This document shows, piece after piece, positions 33,131 to 45,281 of a stretch of 64,000 nucleotides of DNA (the first letter of the stretch is position 1; every line of letters starts with the position of its first letter). A program made the position numbers and the translations under genes. Origin of the DNA: Maratus speciosus (Eukaryota > Arthropoda > Arachnida > Araneae > Salticidae); assembly GCA_963932465.1 (NCBI GenBank), contig OZ010800.1, positions 36,818,352-36,882,351 on the forward strand, in the 5' to 3' direction. The notes beneath the pieces were generated by a model. That model saw only the letters and a program-made list of their open reading frames with translations. It was not told where the DNA came from and did no database searches.

Positions 33131-33874
33131 CCTATCAGTTCAAATCGGTTTAAACATGTATTTCTTTGCTTTCATTTTTTACCGTAGGAAATTCTTATTC
33201 AAGATATGATTGAAATTTCGATAAAAAATGACTTATGCGCTGTTATAGTATGTAGTACTAGATCAGAATGCATCAAAGATACTAATATATCACTTCACAA
33301 AATTATTTGATTATTTTATCATATGTATTTTAAATATAAATATCAGAAGCGTCTTTTAAGATTTTACTCGAAAGGGTAACATTCTTTCGTTATTGTCCTA
33401 AAATCGTTTGCACTCGAAAATCTAGATTTTCGATTAATATTTGTAATTTAAGTTTCCATACATAATTTTAAAAGAATACTTTCATCATTATATTTTATCT
33501 ATTTACATGCAATTATTAATATGCTGTTAAAAACAAATAAAGACGTTTAACTAAATTAGTAGCGATTGATACAGTCAAAAATGGGGGCCTATTTGAAGCG
33601 CAATCACAAAATTTCATTCCATCAAAGAAACTCCATTAATTAGTTTGAATTACTTGAGTTTTGAAACATATTATTATTTGCAAAAAAAAAAAAAAAAATA
33701 AGCTCACCTGATAGGAAAATTTTAGCTGTAAAAATGATATTATTATCAATAAATGCTTGGCTCGCGATTTGAGTAATTGGACTTGACCTTTCGATACAAA
33801 ATTTTATTTTTCACAAAATTGTTATGCATTTCTCAAGAATAACTTTTTCTTTTCAGAAAATTGACACCAAAAGA
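33131..33874. other. AT-rich spacer
   Basis: No gene or repeat recognised apart from an A-run near 33680-33698. Confidence 0.4.
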
Positions 33875-34805
33875 AAAACAAACTTCCATCTATACCAATC
33901 CCAAAACTCTCTTCTATCTCATAAACTTCAAAATTCGTTATCACACTGCCAAAATTAAATGGCAATCTATACCCATCATGAGGATTCTAAAGATATGAAA
34001 TTCCGTGCATTAGTTCTTGAGATATGACTATCGCTTAAATCGTGTAAATCCAGCAAACTGAAGCCTAGCAGTACCACCTATTTGGTGCTTTACACCAAAA
34101 CTTATAATACACCAAAACCACCAAACAACAACATATGTCAACGTCAAACTGAATCTGAAGTTTGGGGGAGAATCCGTGGATTAGTTTTTGAGATAGAGCT
34201 ATTGCGAAAATCATGAAAATTCTAGCGTAGCAGCGCCACCTATTGGGCGATTAACACCAAAATCTAATCAGCAACAACTTGTGTTAACATCTAACTCTGA
34301 AGTTAGATGAAAAATCGTGCATTAGTTCTTGATAGAGCTATTGCGGAAATCGTGAAAAATGCAGCACAGCAACGCCACCTGATGGGCGATTTACACCAAC
34401 ACGCAATCAACACAAAGTCATATCAAAAACTAACTGAATCTGAAGTTTGATGAAAATCCGTGCATCAGTTCTTGAAATAGAGCTATTGCGGAAATGGTGT
34501 AAATCCTACAAAATGCAGCATAGCAGCGCCACCTGCTGGGCGATTTACATCAAAACGTAATCAGCACCAACTCATATTAAGGACCAACTGAACTTGAAGT
34601 TTGATGAAAATCCGTGTATTAGTTCTTGAGATACAGCTATTGCTGAAATCGCGAAAAATGCAGCATAGCAGCGCCACCTGTTGGGCGATTTACACCAAAA
34701 ACTAATCAGCACCAATTTATATTAGGGACTACATGAATATAAATTTTTATTAAATTCCGTGCATTAGTTCTTGTGATAGAGCGCCCACAAAATTTGTGTC
34801 ACATA
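33875..34805 (-). mobile_element. Helitron-like (DINE/HINE-type) element 1, 5'-truncated
   Basis: The left edge carries the family's 3' end in reverse (CCAATCCCAAAACT then CTTCTATCTCATA). Then follow about five ~145-155-bp tandem units with the phrase AGCAGCGCCACCT..TGGGCGATTTACACC (near 34069, 34226, 34366, 34522, 34667). The 5' block ends at CCCACAAAATTTGTGTCACA without the microsatellite and terminal hairpin seen in the other copies. Confidence 0.7.
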
Positions 34806-35225
34806 CTGACAAGTACTTTAGATACAATACTGTATCCGAATCTTTTGTGTGTCCTTGTTAATGAACGATAAATGCTACGCACATCATATTTCATAGCAAG
34901 AACATTGTAGTAAATCTGAGTAATTTATGTCTATTCCATTATATTGCAGTAACTTAATATCGCTGTAAACAGTCCCCCTCCCATATATAATTATATAACA
35001 GAATTCTTTTGTGTGGCCCTGTAAATGAATAATAAATGCTTTGCAAGACCATATTCTACAAAATGCATGCTTTACTGCACTTTGTTAATGCATATCAATT
35101 TCTTTATGTTTTAAATTGTCTGGCATCATTAAAATGCACTTGAAACGATTTTTCCCATTGACTGTAATGTAACAGAATACTTTTTACCGCCCATGCAAAT
35201 GAACTATAAGTGCCACGCATTTTTT
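34806..35225. repeat. Diverged relative of the 11.6-12.3 kb tandem unit
   Basis: ATCATTAAAATGCACTTGAA followed by TTTTTCCCATTGACTGTAATG at 35126-35170 matches the tandem unit of the 11629-12346 MITE. Looser copies of AATGAA(T/C)(A/G)ATAAATGCT occur near 34861 and 35025. Confidence 0.5.
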
Positions 35226-35482
35226 TTTTAAATAGCGATCACGCTATAGTAAACGTCAATAACGCATAAAAAATGCAGGGTGATCCCAGTATATTTACAA
35301 GAGTTAGAACTCGGCCAGAAGGTCATACAAACCGAAGACAAACATTTTTCATCTATGTTGGAAAGGGTTAAAGAAAGAAAACTTTTAATAATACAATTTT
35401 TAGTTCTTATCAAATGTTTTCAATATTTTATTTAATCTTATTTTGACATTTATTTGTTGCCAATTTTCCAATTCCAATTATT

Positions 35483-36239
35483 TTAAGGGGTCAGGTAACC
35501 TTTGAACCAATAAAGTACATGGAAAAGTGACCTCTGTAAGAATTGCAGTCATTCTTTAACTAATTAACTTTTAATTATAAAATTGAAAACACGTATTAGG
35601 AACAATTTATTTTATCAATCAAAGTTGTTAGAAAAGGTATACACATATATAGCTTTTATTAAATTTATTTTTAAAGATAATACAATTTTCACGAAAGAAT
35701 TATTCTTGCATGCATTGCGCGCATGATTTTCCCCATTTAAATGGCTGAAACAAGCCAAGATTTTTTTAATGAGTACAGATATAAAGTGTTTTCAAAATGA
35801 CCTACAATGAAAAAAATAAAACTTGTAAATCCCGAGAGAAAAAAAAAAATTAGAGTAATTCGAAATATCGAGATTTTTTTTATACAAAAGTTGCCGTGAA
35901 TTCTAAACTTCTTATTTGTGAAACATAATAATAGGTCATTTTGTGCTTTTGTACGTTTAATATATCCACCAAAAATTTCGTGAAACTCTAGGCAACCGTT
36001 TTTTAGAAATCGTGCGCGCAATGATCAAAATCGCTGTTTTGAGAAAATTGGCTTTAAAGATTGAAAAACCCGTTGATCATATAGTAAAAGCTCAAAGTGT
36101 TTTAGACATAACTTCTCTTCTAATGCGAATTTTTGTATGGGGTTTGCTTTTAAATGTTCCCAAAAAATCACATTTAATTATAAGCTATTTAAAAAAAAAA
36201 TCGAGTTTTGGACGCTTCTAAGGTTATCTGACCCCTTAA
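35483..36239. mobile_element. TTAA-flanked MITE, GGGGTCAGGTAACC ends
   Basis: TTAAGGGGTCAGGTAACCTT at left and AAGGTTATCTGACCCCTTAA at right form a 20-bp inverted pair with one mismatch and begin and end with TTAA, the piggyBac target. GCGCGCA strings near 35718 and 36013 are symmetrically placed. The ORFs inside (about 35737-36221) show no transposase motif. Confidence 0.8.
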
Positions 36240-36550
36240 AAGCAAACATTTATTTTAATAAATAACAACACAACAAAGACCCTTTAAAAAATGTACCATT
36301 TTTTCATAAAACATACTTCAGCTGTAATTCATCTCTTTGAATTCGTCCAATTAATACGAAATCCCTTCCACGTGCTTGTTTTGTTTGGGCCTTCTTGGAC
36401 GTTTAAATTTGAGCGATAAATGGTTTTGCAAACCTTTTTTACGGCATAGATTAACATTCAAGATAGGACATTCCCATAGAGCGTAATGGTAATGCGAATG
36501 CGATTGTAGCGCCCTTATTGACAATGGGGAAGAAACTCCCCATCCTTGTA

Positions 36551-36710
36551 CACTGTTAAAAATATCGTGAAAAATTGCCTCTGTTTTTAAAGGCTCTCTA
36601 TTTTCTGACCAATGAGAACGCTACATTAACACCTATGAAGCGTTCTCATTGGTCAGAAAGTAGATAGCCTTGAAAAACAGAGGTAATTTTTTACGATTTT
36701 TTTAACAGTG
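36551..36710. mobile_element. Palindromic MITE, CACTGTTAAAAATATCGTG family, copy 1
   Basis: CACTGTTAAAAATATCGTGA at left pairs with the right end TCACG-type sequence ending AACAGTG. The stem continues through ACAGAGG, GGCTATCTATTTTCTGACC and AATGAGAACG, so the whole element folds into one hairpin. TA flanks both edges (36549-36550 and 36711-36712). Confidence 0.85.
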
Positions 36711-36794
36711 TAGTATGCTTATTATTGAATACCTACCTTATTGTGATCTTTCTTTTTTTAATATTGCGTGTTTACGTTTTCGATAGAATCTTAC

Positions 36795-36868
36795 ACCGAT
36801 ACATGAACATAGAATAGACATTCTATTTTATATAGCTAATATATATTCTATGTTCATGCACGGATGTA
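36795..36868. repeat. Small palindrome CATGAACATAGAAT
   Basis: CGATACATGAACATAGAATA pairs with TATTCTATGTTCATGCACGG around an ATATAGCTAATATAT centre. It lies between the two MITE copies. Confidence 0.65.
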
Positions 36869-36918
36869 TGCTTTTTTTTACATGATTAGTGAACGGTTTT
36901 AAGTTGAACCAAAAACTA

Positions 36919-37077
36919 CACTGTTAAAAATATCGTGAAAAATTACCTGTTTTTAAAGGCTATCTATTTTCTGACCAATGAGAACGATCCATAGGCGTTT
37001 TTTGTAGCGTTATCATTGGTCAAAAAATAGATAGCCTTTATAAACAGAGGTAATTTTTCACGATATTTTTAACAGTG
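36919..37077. mobile_element. Palindromic MITE, CACTGTTAAAAATATCGTG family, copy 2
   Basis: Second copy of the 36551-36710 element, also bordered by TA (36917-36918 and 37078-37079). The loop differs (ATCCATAGGCG instead of CTACATTAACACC), so the copies are independent insertions or old duplicates. Confidence 0.85.
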
Positions 37078-37079
37078 TA

Positions 37080-38195
37080 GGTAAAAATTTCGTCTTGAAT
37101 GCTATGTATCAAAAGCAATGGTGTAATATAAAAATATACGAAATATTGCACTATACAAGTCCCAGAAAATTTCCTAATTATTCCACTTTGGTAGGAAAAT
37201 TTTTATAGCCCGTGTTTTATTAATTTATGAAGTTTAACGTAAACAATCGTTACAATAATCTTTTAAAATTTACGCATTTTCACTTCCTTACAGATAAAAT
37301 AAAAATATTGTTTTTAATGTAAATAACGTACAATCAATTCATTAATATTTATAATATTAGCATATAAGAAATAATAATAATATTACCGATAGGGAAAAAT
37401 TCCTTTCGACAAATTTTTAGAATTGTATAAATCTAAAAGTTAAAAATAAATAGAGGTACTGACATTACACTCAATAAAATTTTATTCGATATGAATAAAT
37501 TGACACAATACCTGAATTTGATTTTTTACAATTTAATCTTATAAACTTACATACTATTTGCATTCTTAACAGAATTTTCTGACAGTTTTCGTTTATATTA
37601 TTAGTCTAATTATCATTTTGTAAGTAAAAAATGAACATACAAGTACGGTAAAAAAAGCAGCTAAATAAATAAAGCAAGCATGAATAGAATATCGTCTGAC
37701 ACCTGCATCGTTTTAGGAACGAATAGATATTCAAAGCATAGAGGGTAAACATATTTCTTCAACATAGGTAAATTTCGGAGGTTTGTTAGTTCTTCCCCCT
37801 TGACGATAGTGACGCTAGTACTGTTGCCATTACAGATTTTGCTGTAAATGTCCCATCTTGGTACTTAATCTATGTTTTACGGCATACTGCAACTCCATCT
37901 ATCTCTTTCCTCCATGGCGGTGCACACTATGTGGCCTGTCAGGTCTTTTGCATAGAATTACAAACAACGAGAAGGAAGGCAAGCATATCTTTGCATTGCA
38001 TCTTCCCTGCCTGCTGTTTGCCACCGGATAATTTCTCTTTCGTTAATTCCCATGAGCACTTGCGGCAAAAGGAGTAAAAAAGCATATTGGATAGTAAGGT
38101 GAAGCGTTAGGGGGTTGCAAGCAATTCGTCTTCGTTAAATCCCGTCAGCCCCTGCGCGCTTCAGAGCTAATCCGGTTTCTTGTCTTCCTTCTCGT
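37080..38195. other. AT-rich then mixed sequence with inverted counterparts of 33.0 kb
   Basis: No gene recognised. AACTCCATCTATCTC (37890-37904) and neighbouring CCATGGCGGTGCACA are inverted counterparts of 33000-33045. CTGTTGCCATTACAGATT (37824) resembles 32838 in direct orientation. Confidence 0.4.
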
Positions 38196-38405
38196 TAAGG
38201 TGCGTTTTCACTGGTAGTCGTAACGACCTAAAAATCCCTAGCGATCCAAAACCTTAACCTAAGAGCGTTTTCACTGGTTACACATAAACCCTTACGCCAA
38301 CCAATCAAAGGTAAGTTTTTACTGCGCAAGCGTCTACTTTACGACTTCTACATCGAGCTACAGTGCCTAGAAGTATATAGTGTATTAATCGCCAATAGAA
38401 CGGTA
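38196..38405 (+). repeat. Dispersed repeat, GCGTTTTCACTGGT type
   Basis: GTTAAGGTGCGTTTTCACTG starts a segment inverted relative to 25012-25165. The half-site GCGTTTTCACTGGT recurs at about 38264 and 39352. 38350-38395 (GTGCCTAGAAGTATATAGTG) also matches 51815-51840. The composite suggests a mid-size repeat present in at least three partial copies in the window. Confidence 0.6.
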
Positions 38406-40141
38406 ATGAAAAAAATGATCCCTGAAAGGAGGAAAACCAGCTTCTCCCCCAAGAAGCTTGACCTGTAAAGTGGGAGGAGATGTGGTGTCTGAATAAGGAC
38501 ATTTACTCCATGGTTTCTATTAACTGACTGAGCGAGCTAAATTATATATATTCTGTGAACGAGATTATGGAATAAGTTGTTTTATAAATGGCTTTGATTG
38601 TGTGGTATGCCGATTGAGCATACAGTGAAATATGTTACATTTATTTGTGTAATTTATGTCCGTGTTGTCTTAGTAAAGTGATGTGCATCGTGTTAAAACC
38701 TTGTCTTCATTTCTAAGTAGATTGATACCCACGCAAACAAGATAGGACATTATGTAAGGTTTTGTTATACAACATCAATAAATTATGCAAAACATATAGT
38801 CCCCTCCCCCTTTAAAAAATTACAAAAGATGAGATGATAGAAATTAATTATTTTTCATTCACCTTTTCAGTTAAAATATTAGTTTTCTTTATCTTAAAAA
38901 AATAACAAAAAAATAATACAAGAATTGTTGTACTTGATTGCTTATTCGATCTGCTTCATATTAAACGATAGTTGTATACATGAATTCTTTTCTTTTAAAT
39001 GAATAAGATAAAAAATCTTGTTGAACACTTTTTTTGTTCTAAGCATCATTAAAAAGAAAACAAATATGAATATGCGATCTCTGACGATTTTAGATGAAAA
39101 TGAAAGAAGAGAAAACTATCTTCTTCAAGCGAATTAAGCTCCTCCTACAACGAGGCAACCGACCAATCATCATTCGATATCGCCCTCAATCGCTTTACGC
39201 GTGATGGTTTGTAAAATCACGACTGGTCCTCCCTTTCCCCAACCTGCAAATATACGCATGCGCAAGCCAAGTTCTTATGCCGTAGTGTGAACGCAATTTT
39301 TTCGATTCTTGGACCCGAGAGACCCAAAAGATCATAGAAGTACCAAAAGCTGCGTTTTCACTGGTCTACCCAAGGTCTAACTTACTTAACTTTTTACCTA
39401 AGCACAAGATTTTAGGTTGTTAGAACGCGATTTTGTAGGTTTTATTCGTGATCAATCCTAAGCACGGTTTACCCAAGCGCAGCCAATTAAAATAGAGTAT
39501 TTTGATAATAATGGCGGTGTTGTCAATTTACTAAATGATATCTATGTTTTATATCGTTTTATTTATTTAAAATTATTCTGTTTTGTTTCAAAGAATAATC
39601 TATTTTTTGTGATTGAAGCAAAATGGTAAATTTTATTAATATGTTGGATAAATATCCTCTTTTATTATTGTCTTTTAATTTAATAAATTGTGGGTAATCC
39701 ATATGGATTGTATATGGATAAATATCGCTATTTTTGGTAATCATTCAGATGCATTTTATTAATATTAGAATACTAATTATATAGTTCTTTTAAGGATTTT
39801 GTTTCAGATATAAGGATGAAGATATGTCCAGTTCTCAAAATCATTTTATTTTTATTGAGCTTTAATAGTATACAAAGAATAAAAGTATTTTTTAAGAATA
39901 TTTGTTTCTTAAAATGAATTACTTGCTTCATTGATTATATTAGGTAACTTGATAGGGTATTTAAATTTCCCTTTACTCACTTAAAATATTTGTAAGGGTT
40001 AAGAAGGATATTGTTTACTGTAGCCCATTGATATTTAAATGGAAAATTAGTTACAGGCAAACTTCAATCCAGTTTTGCTAATAGTAGGTACTTGATTATG
40101 CATGTTTAAGCGAGCATGTAAACCAAGTTTCTATAAAATAA
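38406..40141. other. Mixed sequence, no gene recognised
   Basis: Contains one more GCGTTTTCACTGGT half-site (39352) and GTTTACCCAAGCGCAGCCAAT. Otherwise AT-rich. ORFs such as 39559-39744 (minus) are AT-rich chance frames. Confidence 0.4.
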
Positions 40142-41515
40142 ACAAACCATTGTATTTTCCTGTTTCCTTTTAAGCAAGAAAGATCCGATTGCAAAACAGT
40201 TTGCTCTTTACTCCTTTTCAGATATTTACTTGTGAACTTTGTCATGTAAAGAAAACACTGCTGATCTACTTATTTATTTTATTTTTAATACATTTCACCT
40301 GTAGATGTGTTATCTTTCTTTTTGCCTTTTTGTTGTTAAAATTAATGCTGAAACTTTTATGAAGATTTATAACTTTGTATGAAGTTTAAATCAATTGAGA
40401 GATATTCAAACCATGTGTAGCTCTTCTATGTGCCCATTTCGAAGAATTTGTACACATTACCATTCCAATTCGATAGGCAGTTATAAATGCCTATTCAATG
40501 CATTTTAAATTAAATCATACCAAAATAATAGGAGATTCTCCATTTGAAATATATATTTATAAAATTTTGTTTAAATTGTTATTTAAGTGCATTTCTTTTA
40601 CAAGTATAGCTAGAGATTTATCTTACAGCATAGATCATCAGTTTAAATGTACCTATTTATCTAATAAAGTAAAAAAAAATATTTATTCATTTATTTATTT
40701 TTTCAAAAATCATTTACTTATTATTCTTACTATTTTTGAAAATGGATTTCATTATCAAAAAATAAAATGCTCTCTGTGGAAGGTTCTTTGATTTGAATCT
40801 ATATGTTTGAGTGTCTATTAAAGTTTTAGACAAATCATGAATTCATGATATATATAAATTCAGTGTTCAAAATAGTATGTTAGAAGTAATGAAATTATAG
40901 TAGGCCCTAGTTTTGTCATTGTTTGTTGTGTAATATGTTATTTTTTGGAAAATATAATTTTGCGAGTAATATAATAAAAAAAAACTAGTTTGTAAGGAGC
41001 ATCAATATTATTTTTGACGTTACATCCAGAAATTGTATATATCAATCAATACGAAGTATACCAGTGGAGATAAGCGTCTGGCGGATCAGCTGGTGCCGCG
41101 ATAGAGATAGATCTTCAAATTTTAATGCTTTCAGAAAATCACAGGTGTGTAATTTTATTGTATAATAAGTGACTACCATTAGTGATCGTCTGCAAGCAAC
41201 TGGAATTTGTGTAGTGCTCTGCTACTTTTACAAGGATTGTGGATTCTTCTTTGCATCGGAAGATTTCAAAACAGAAGATTTAAAAAATCTGTGAGTATGG
41301 CAGGACTCCCACTTCTATGTCAAAAGAGGAGACAATAAAGTAAGTTTATTAAAGTAACATCAAAAATAATATTTGTGCTCCCTAGAAACTACTAGTTTTA
41401 TTTTAATTACATTACTCATTAAATTACATTTTCCAAAAATAACATGTTACACTACAAACTATGAGAACACAATAAGAAAAGTAAGTACAAAAATTATTTA
41501 GCTGAAAATATTTTT
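40142..41515. repeat. Composite dispersed repeat, copy 2, part A
   Basis: Aligns with 1-1265 over its length with indels, for example an extra ~90 bp at about 41205-41300 around GTGTAGTGCTCTGCTAC. The AA|GTAAGT-like donor is kept at about 41335. The copy-1 77-codon ORF (757-990) is interrupted here, so no conserved protein is supported. Confidence 0.75.
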
Positions 41516-42104
41516 GGCTTAGATGCCTTATGTTCACTCAGCCGTTGTGTTGAATTGTTTGGCGATTTTTTGTTGGCGTGTTGGCGGTGTTTATAGCTAT
41601 GGCAACCTCGATATGTGGAACCCCGTGTGACGTGTTGTGTTCTGGCAACCCCTGAGAAGTGGTGGATTTTGTGGATGTATTTTGATATCGTGTTGTATCG
41701 TCCTGTCTTTTTATTTTTATGTTAAATTTATTGGATGTATTTGACTGACTATGGTTTCTGTAATTCGTTTAAACGCTTTTGCTGAAGTAATTAAGAAATA
41801 TGAGGAAATTTTGAGAAGAAAAGTAGGTTTGTTTATTGTGTCTCAATGCGTACTCATAAGCCTATTTTGGTAAATGACGCTGGTGTTATGAGAGAGATTT
41901 CGTCTTGGAGCTTTCAAGAAAGCAGATATCTGTTAAGGTATGTTGATAATTTTATGTATATTTTGCTGCTTTAAGAGTTTTTTACATTTTGAGATTGCTA
42001 GAAAGCGAGAACTGCTGAATTTTAAGAATGCTACACCGGGAGAACTGCTGAATGCAGTGATGTTTTTTTCGGTTAATGTGCGCGAAGCGCTCATACAAGA
42101 TTAC
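41516..42104 (+). other. Copy-2-specific insert with two short overlapping ORFs
   Basis: Absent from copy 1 at 1265. It contains ORFs 41751-41873 (40 codons, beginning MVSVIRLNAFAEVIKKYEE) and 41846-41974 (42 codons, with REISSWSFQESRYLL) in different frames. An AAG|GTATGT donor-like site at 41937/41938 lies in the second, and an AAAA|GTAGGT-like site near 41821 in the first. Base use is less AT-rich than the flanks. It could be a decayed gene or transposase fragment; the family is not recognised. Confidence 0.3.
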
Positions 42105-43044
42105 TGATTGCCACTTTAGCGAGTTTCATTATTTACATTTTGTTTTCGTTAAGCGAAACATGCGTATAAACTGCAGGCATGAAAGAGTTCCACCTAAAGG
42201 AGGAATTCATCATTTTTAAAAGCAATTTTGGACATTCTCTGGATTGAAGCAAAAATGCAAAGAAAATATTGGAAGCATGTGAGGGGGGAGGGGGGGGTAG
42301 AAAATTTAATAATTAGACATTTTGTCTACTGAAATTCTTAGAGCTTGGTATTGCTGTGCAGAAGAGCCATAAAATCAAAAGAGAGCTTTTATTATAAGCA
42401 TCTGAAAGTCATGTTAATAAAGTTCCTTAAAGTGTCTTAAAAGGGAAAAGAAATTTCCATAAGGCTCTTTTTGGAATAGAATATTTTGTTCTATTTATAC
42501 AACCCTTTTGGATAATTTCAATGATGCATTTTTGGAAATGTATTTCTGGAGCAAAGATCAATTTGACTTATTTAGCACGGAGAAAGCATTTTACAAGGGT
42601 AAAATCTTAAACAGTCAAACCATTCAAAATCATATTTATTTTGAAAAATTAATCTCTGTACTTTAGATAAGTTCATTAGATATATTTGCATTTACACCCT
42701 TAACAAACTGTCTTCAATTTTCTGTTTTAATTCAACGAATCTATACATTTTTTGTTAATTTAATTTTATTTTCAATACTTTCTAAGTTACAAAAAGAAAA
42801 TAAAAATCATGTGTACGCTTATATTTCATTTTATTGTATGAATAACTGTTAAAATGTGTAAATTATACAAGTTTGGCCCTAGTATATAGATGGAAAAAAA
42901 ATTCCACCTTTTTTCCTATTTCCCATTTTCATGTCTGAAACCGGTGCTTGGCGACATTTTCTACTTGGCGGAAAAGGGGTTTTCACGCTAAGAAAAATTC
43001 CAAGATGGCGGCCGTGGGAACTTATGACATCTGTTCCATATTTT
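42105..43044. repeat. Composite repeat copy 2, part C, with internal insertion
   Basis: 42105-42175 and 42941-43040 together match 1656-1895. The sequence between (42176-42940) is inserted and has no recognised feature beyond a G-run near 42283-42298. The second piece holds the YY1-like motif. Confidence 0.65.
43002..43013 (+). promoter_or_regulatory. YY1-like motif, second copy
   Basis: AAGATGGCGGCC in the same context (AGAAAAATTCC before it) as at 1791-1802. Confidence 0.35.
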
Positions 43045-44345
43045 TAAATACCCATAAGTAAAATTGCAAATATAATGTGAAATAAGCATTTATATATTTC
43101 AGTCTGGGGCATAAATAAAATCTGCCGCTAAGTAAAAAAAAAAATGTGGGCCAGACTTACGTATATTCCCATCTTGTTTGTTACCAGTAGCCCAGTGGTT
43201 AGGGGGTTGAATTTGGAATTAATTAGGGGAAAGCTGGAAATTGTTTTAATCCCTTCTGTTTAGGTCTAGAATGAATATGCTATGTTTTCCCCCTCGTACT
43301 AGGTGAGCGTTAGGAAATATGTATAGAATTATAGTCAAAAAACACGTTTTTTTGCATACCATAGCAATATCTCAAAACACCTAACTCTGTCAAAAACATT
43401 GTCAAAACAAATGTTGTAGAGCTTAAAATTCTGAGTAAAATGGGTACCTACACTCAATACTTACGTTGAATATTAAGGTCACAATTCTACTTCAAAGTTT
43501 TAGACCCATCATCAGGGGGATGACCTCAGAATTAATTAGGAGAAAACTGGAAATTGTTTTAATCCCTCCAGTTTAGGTCTAAAATGAACGTACTATGTTT
43601 TCTTCCTCGTACTTGGGTGAATGTTAGAAAATATGTACATATTTATTTTCGAAAAACACGTTTTTTTAGTTTCCTTAACAATATCTCAAAACAGCTAACT
43701 CTATAAGAAACATTGTCAATACAAATGCTGTAGAGCTTAAAATTCTGAATAAAATGAGTACCATCATTAATATTTTAATCCCCCTGATGATGGGTCTAAA
43801 ACTTTGAAGTAGAACTGTGACCTTAATATTCAACATAAGTATTGAGTGTAGGTACTCATTTTACTCAGAATTTTAAGCTCTACAACATTTGTTTTGACAA
43901 TGTTTTTGACAGAGTTAGGTGTTTTGAGATATTGCTATGGTATGCAAAAAAACGTGTTTTTTGACTATAATTCTATACATATTTCCTAACGCTCACCTAG
44001 TACGAGGGGGAAAACATAGCATATTCATTCTAGACCTAAACAGAAGGGATTAAAACAATTTCCAGCTTTATCCTAATTAATTCCGAATTCGGCTTTTTTT
44101 TTGCTCCCCTACCACTGGGCAATTGCACTATTTGATTTTATTTTATAAGATGAAAAAAAGGGGGAGGGGAGATACGTTTTTAGATGATAATATTTTTAGA
44201 GTTTTTTTTTTTTTTTTAAGTAAAAATGTGTTCTTAAAAGATGCAAAAAGGGTTTGTTGTTTATATTCATATGAAATGTTTTTGAAAGTAAAATGAAAAA
44301 AATAAAAATAAAAGATAGAGAGTTTGTTGTTTTAAGACGACAAAG
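43045..44345. repeat. Composite repeat copy 2, part B, split by a foldback element
   Basis: 43045-43186 and 44121-44345 match 1261-1655. The join in copy 1 reads TTGTTACCACGCCAATTGCA without the insertion, giving an approximate empty site. Confidence 0.7.
43187..44120. mobile_element. Foldback element with ~320-bp arms
   Basis: GCCCAGTGGTTAGGGG at the left edge pairs with CCCCTACCACTGGGC at the right. Inside, about 43205-43515 is the near-exact inverse of about 43783-44098. The loop, 43520-43770, is a third, diverged copy of the left arm in direct orientation. The arms share TGAGCGTTAGGAAATATGTA, AACACGTTTTTTTGCATACC and CATCATCAGGGGGA. No ORF. It sits in part B of the composite repeat, which is uninterrupted in copy 1. 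A transcript would form a long hairpin. Confidence 0.85.
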
Positions 44346-45062
44346 TTTTTTTTTTTTCCCTTATGTTAATTATATTTATTGTCATCAGAGCAGTTACATG
44401 ATACAGTTGGTATGATTTAAAATTAAGTATCGACCGAAACTGAAACTTGTTAAATTTTGACTCTTCGATTGCTTATTGTTTTGTCTTATTGTTTTGTTAA
44501 TAATTGTGAATGCAGAAAAAAAGAAAAATTTAAATGAGACGTCTTTGTTTATCTTTAGGAAAATTTTAAAAATTAGATTGAAAACAGTGATTTATAAAGC
44601 ATGTACCGTGCAAAAGAAAAAAAACCTAAATAAACAAACTGTTAACAACAACACTGAGACAACATTGCATACTTAAATAAACTGTCACATTGTATTAACC
44701 TAAATAAACAAACTGCCCGTTGCAAATAATGTTTAAAAAATTAATGATAAGATAATCTTTCAAAAATTAAAATTATGACAGAAACATTTTTATAATAAGA
44801 GGTGGGTCTTTTATGTGCATAATAAACTTAATCTTTTGTAGAAAGATTTTAAAGTCCACCAGAACAATTTTAAGTATGTGCAGGTAGGACAAATTTCTGC
44901 AACTTTTAAAGGATTAATAGAACTGTTTTTGTATTTAAATGTAGTTTTATTAAAGTCTTCGGACAGTTAATGGAATTTAGGCCTAATTTAAGTAGAAGCA
45001 TGTGTAATTTTATGAATCATTGCTTAGGGATAAAATTCTTTTATGAGATTTTTCTTAATGTT
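44346..45062. other. AT-rich spacer
   Basis: No gene recognised. CCTAAATAAACAAACTG is repeated at 44624 and 44698. Confidence 0.4.
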
Positions 45063-45281
45063 ACAATGGCACAGATATCATATACGCCCCATATTGGCGC
45101 GATTTGTTTTCTAACGCCAATGTCATATACGCAACGGGTGCTTAATTGGCACCAAAGTCTCGTTATTTTGCTTGATATGGTAACCCGGATGTTGTTGTTT
45201 ATGCTGTTGATGTTTTCGCCAAATTGACGTCGGAAAACAATCGCGCCATTATGGGGCGTATGTGACATCTGTGCCATTACA
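45063..45281. mobile_element. Palindromic MITE, ATGGCACAGAT ends
   Basis: ATGGCACAGATATCATATAC then GCCCCATATTGGCGCGAT at left pairs with ATCGCGCCATTATGGGGC then GTATGTGACATCTGTGCCAT at right, a ~50-bp TIR. A second, inner copy of the phrase (GCCAATGTCATATACGC) lies at about 45116. Overlapping ORFs on both strands (44970-45277) are mirror images caused by the palindrome. Confidence 0.8.

Noticed and set aside
34050..34720. Regular repeats that might suggest a CRISPR array
   Set aside because: Units are ~150 bp, diverged along their whole length, lack unique spacers, and occur within eukaryotic Helitron-like elements.
44970..45277. 85- and 78-codon ORFs on opposite strands
   Set aside because: They are mirror images generated by the palindromic MITE at 45063-45281.
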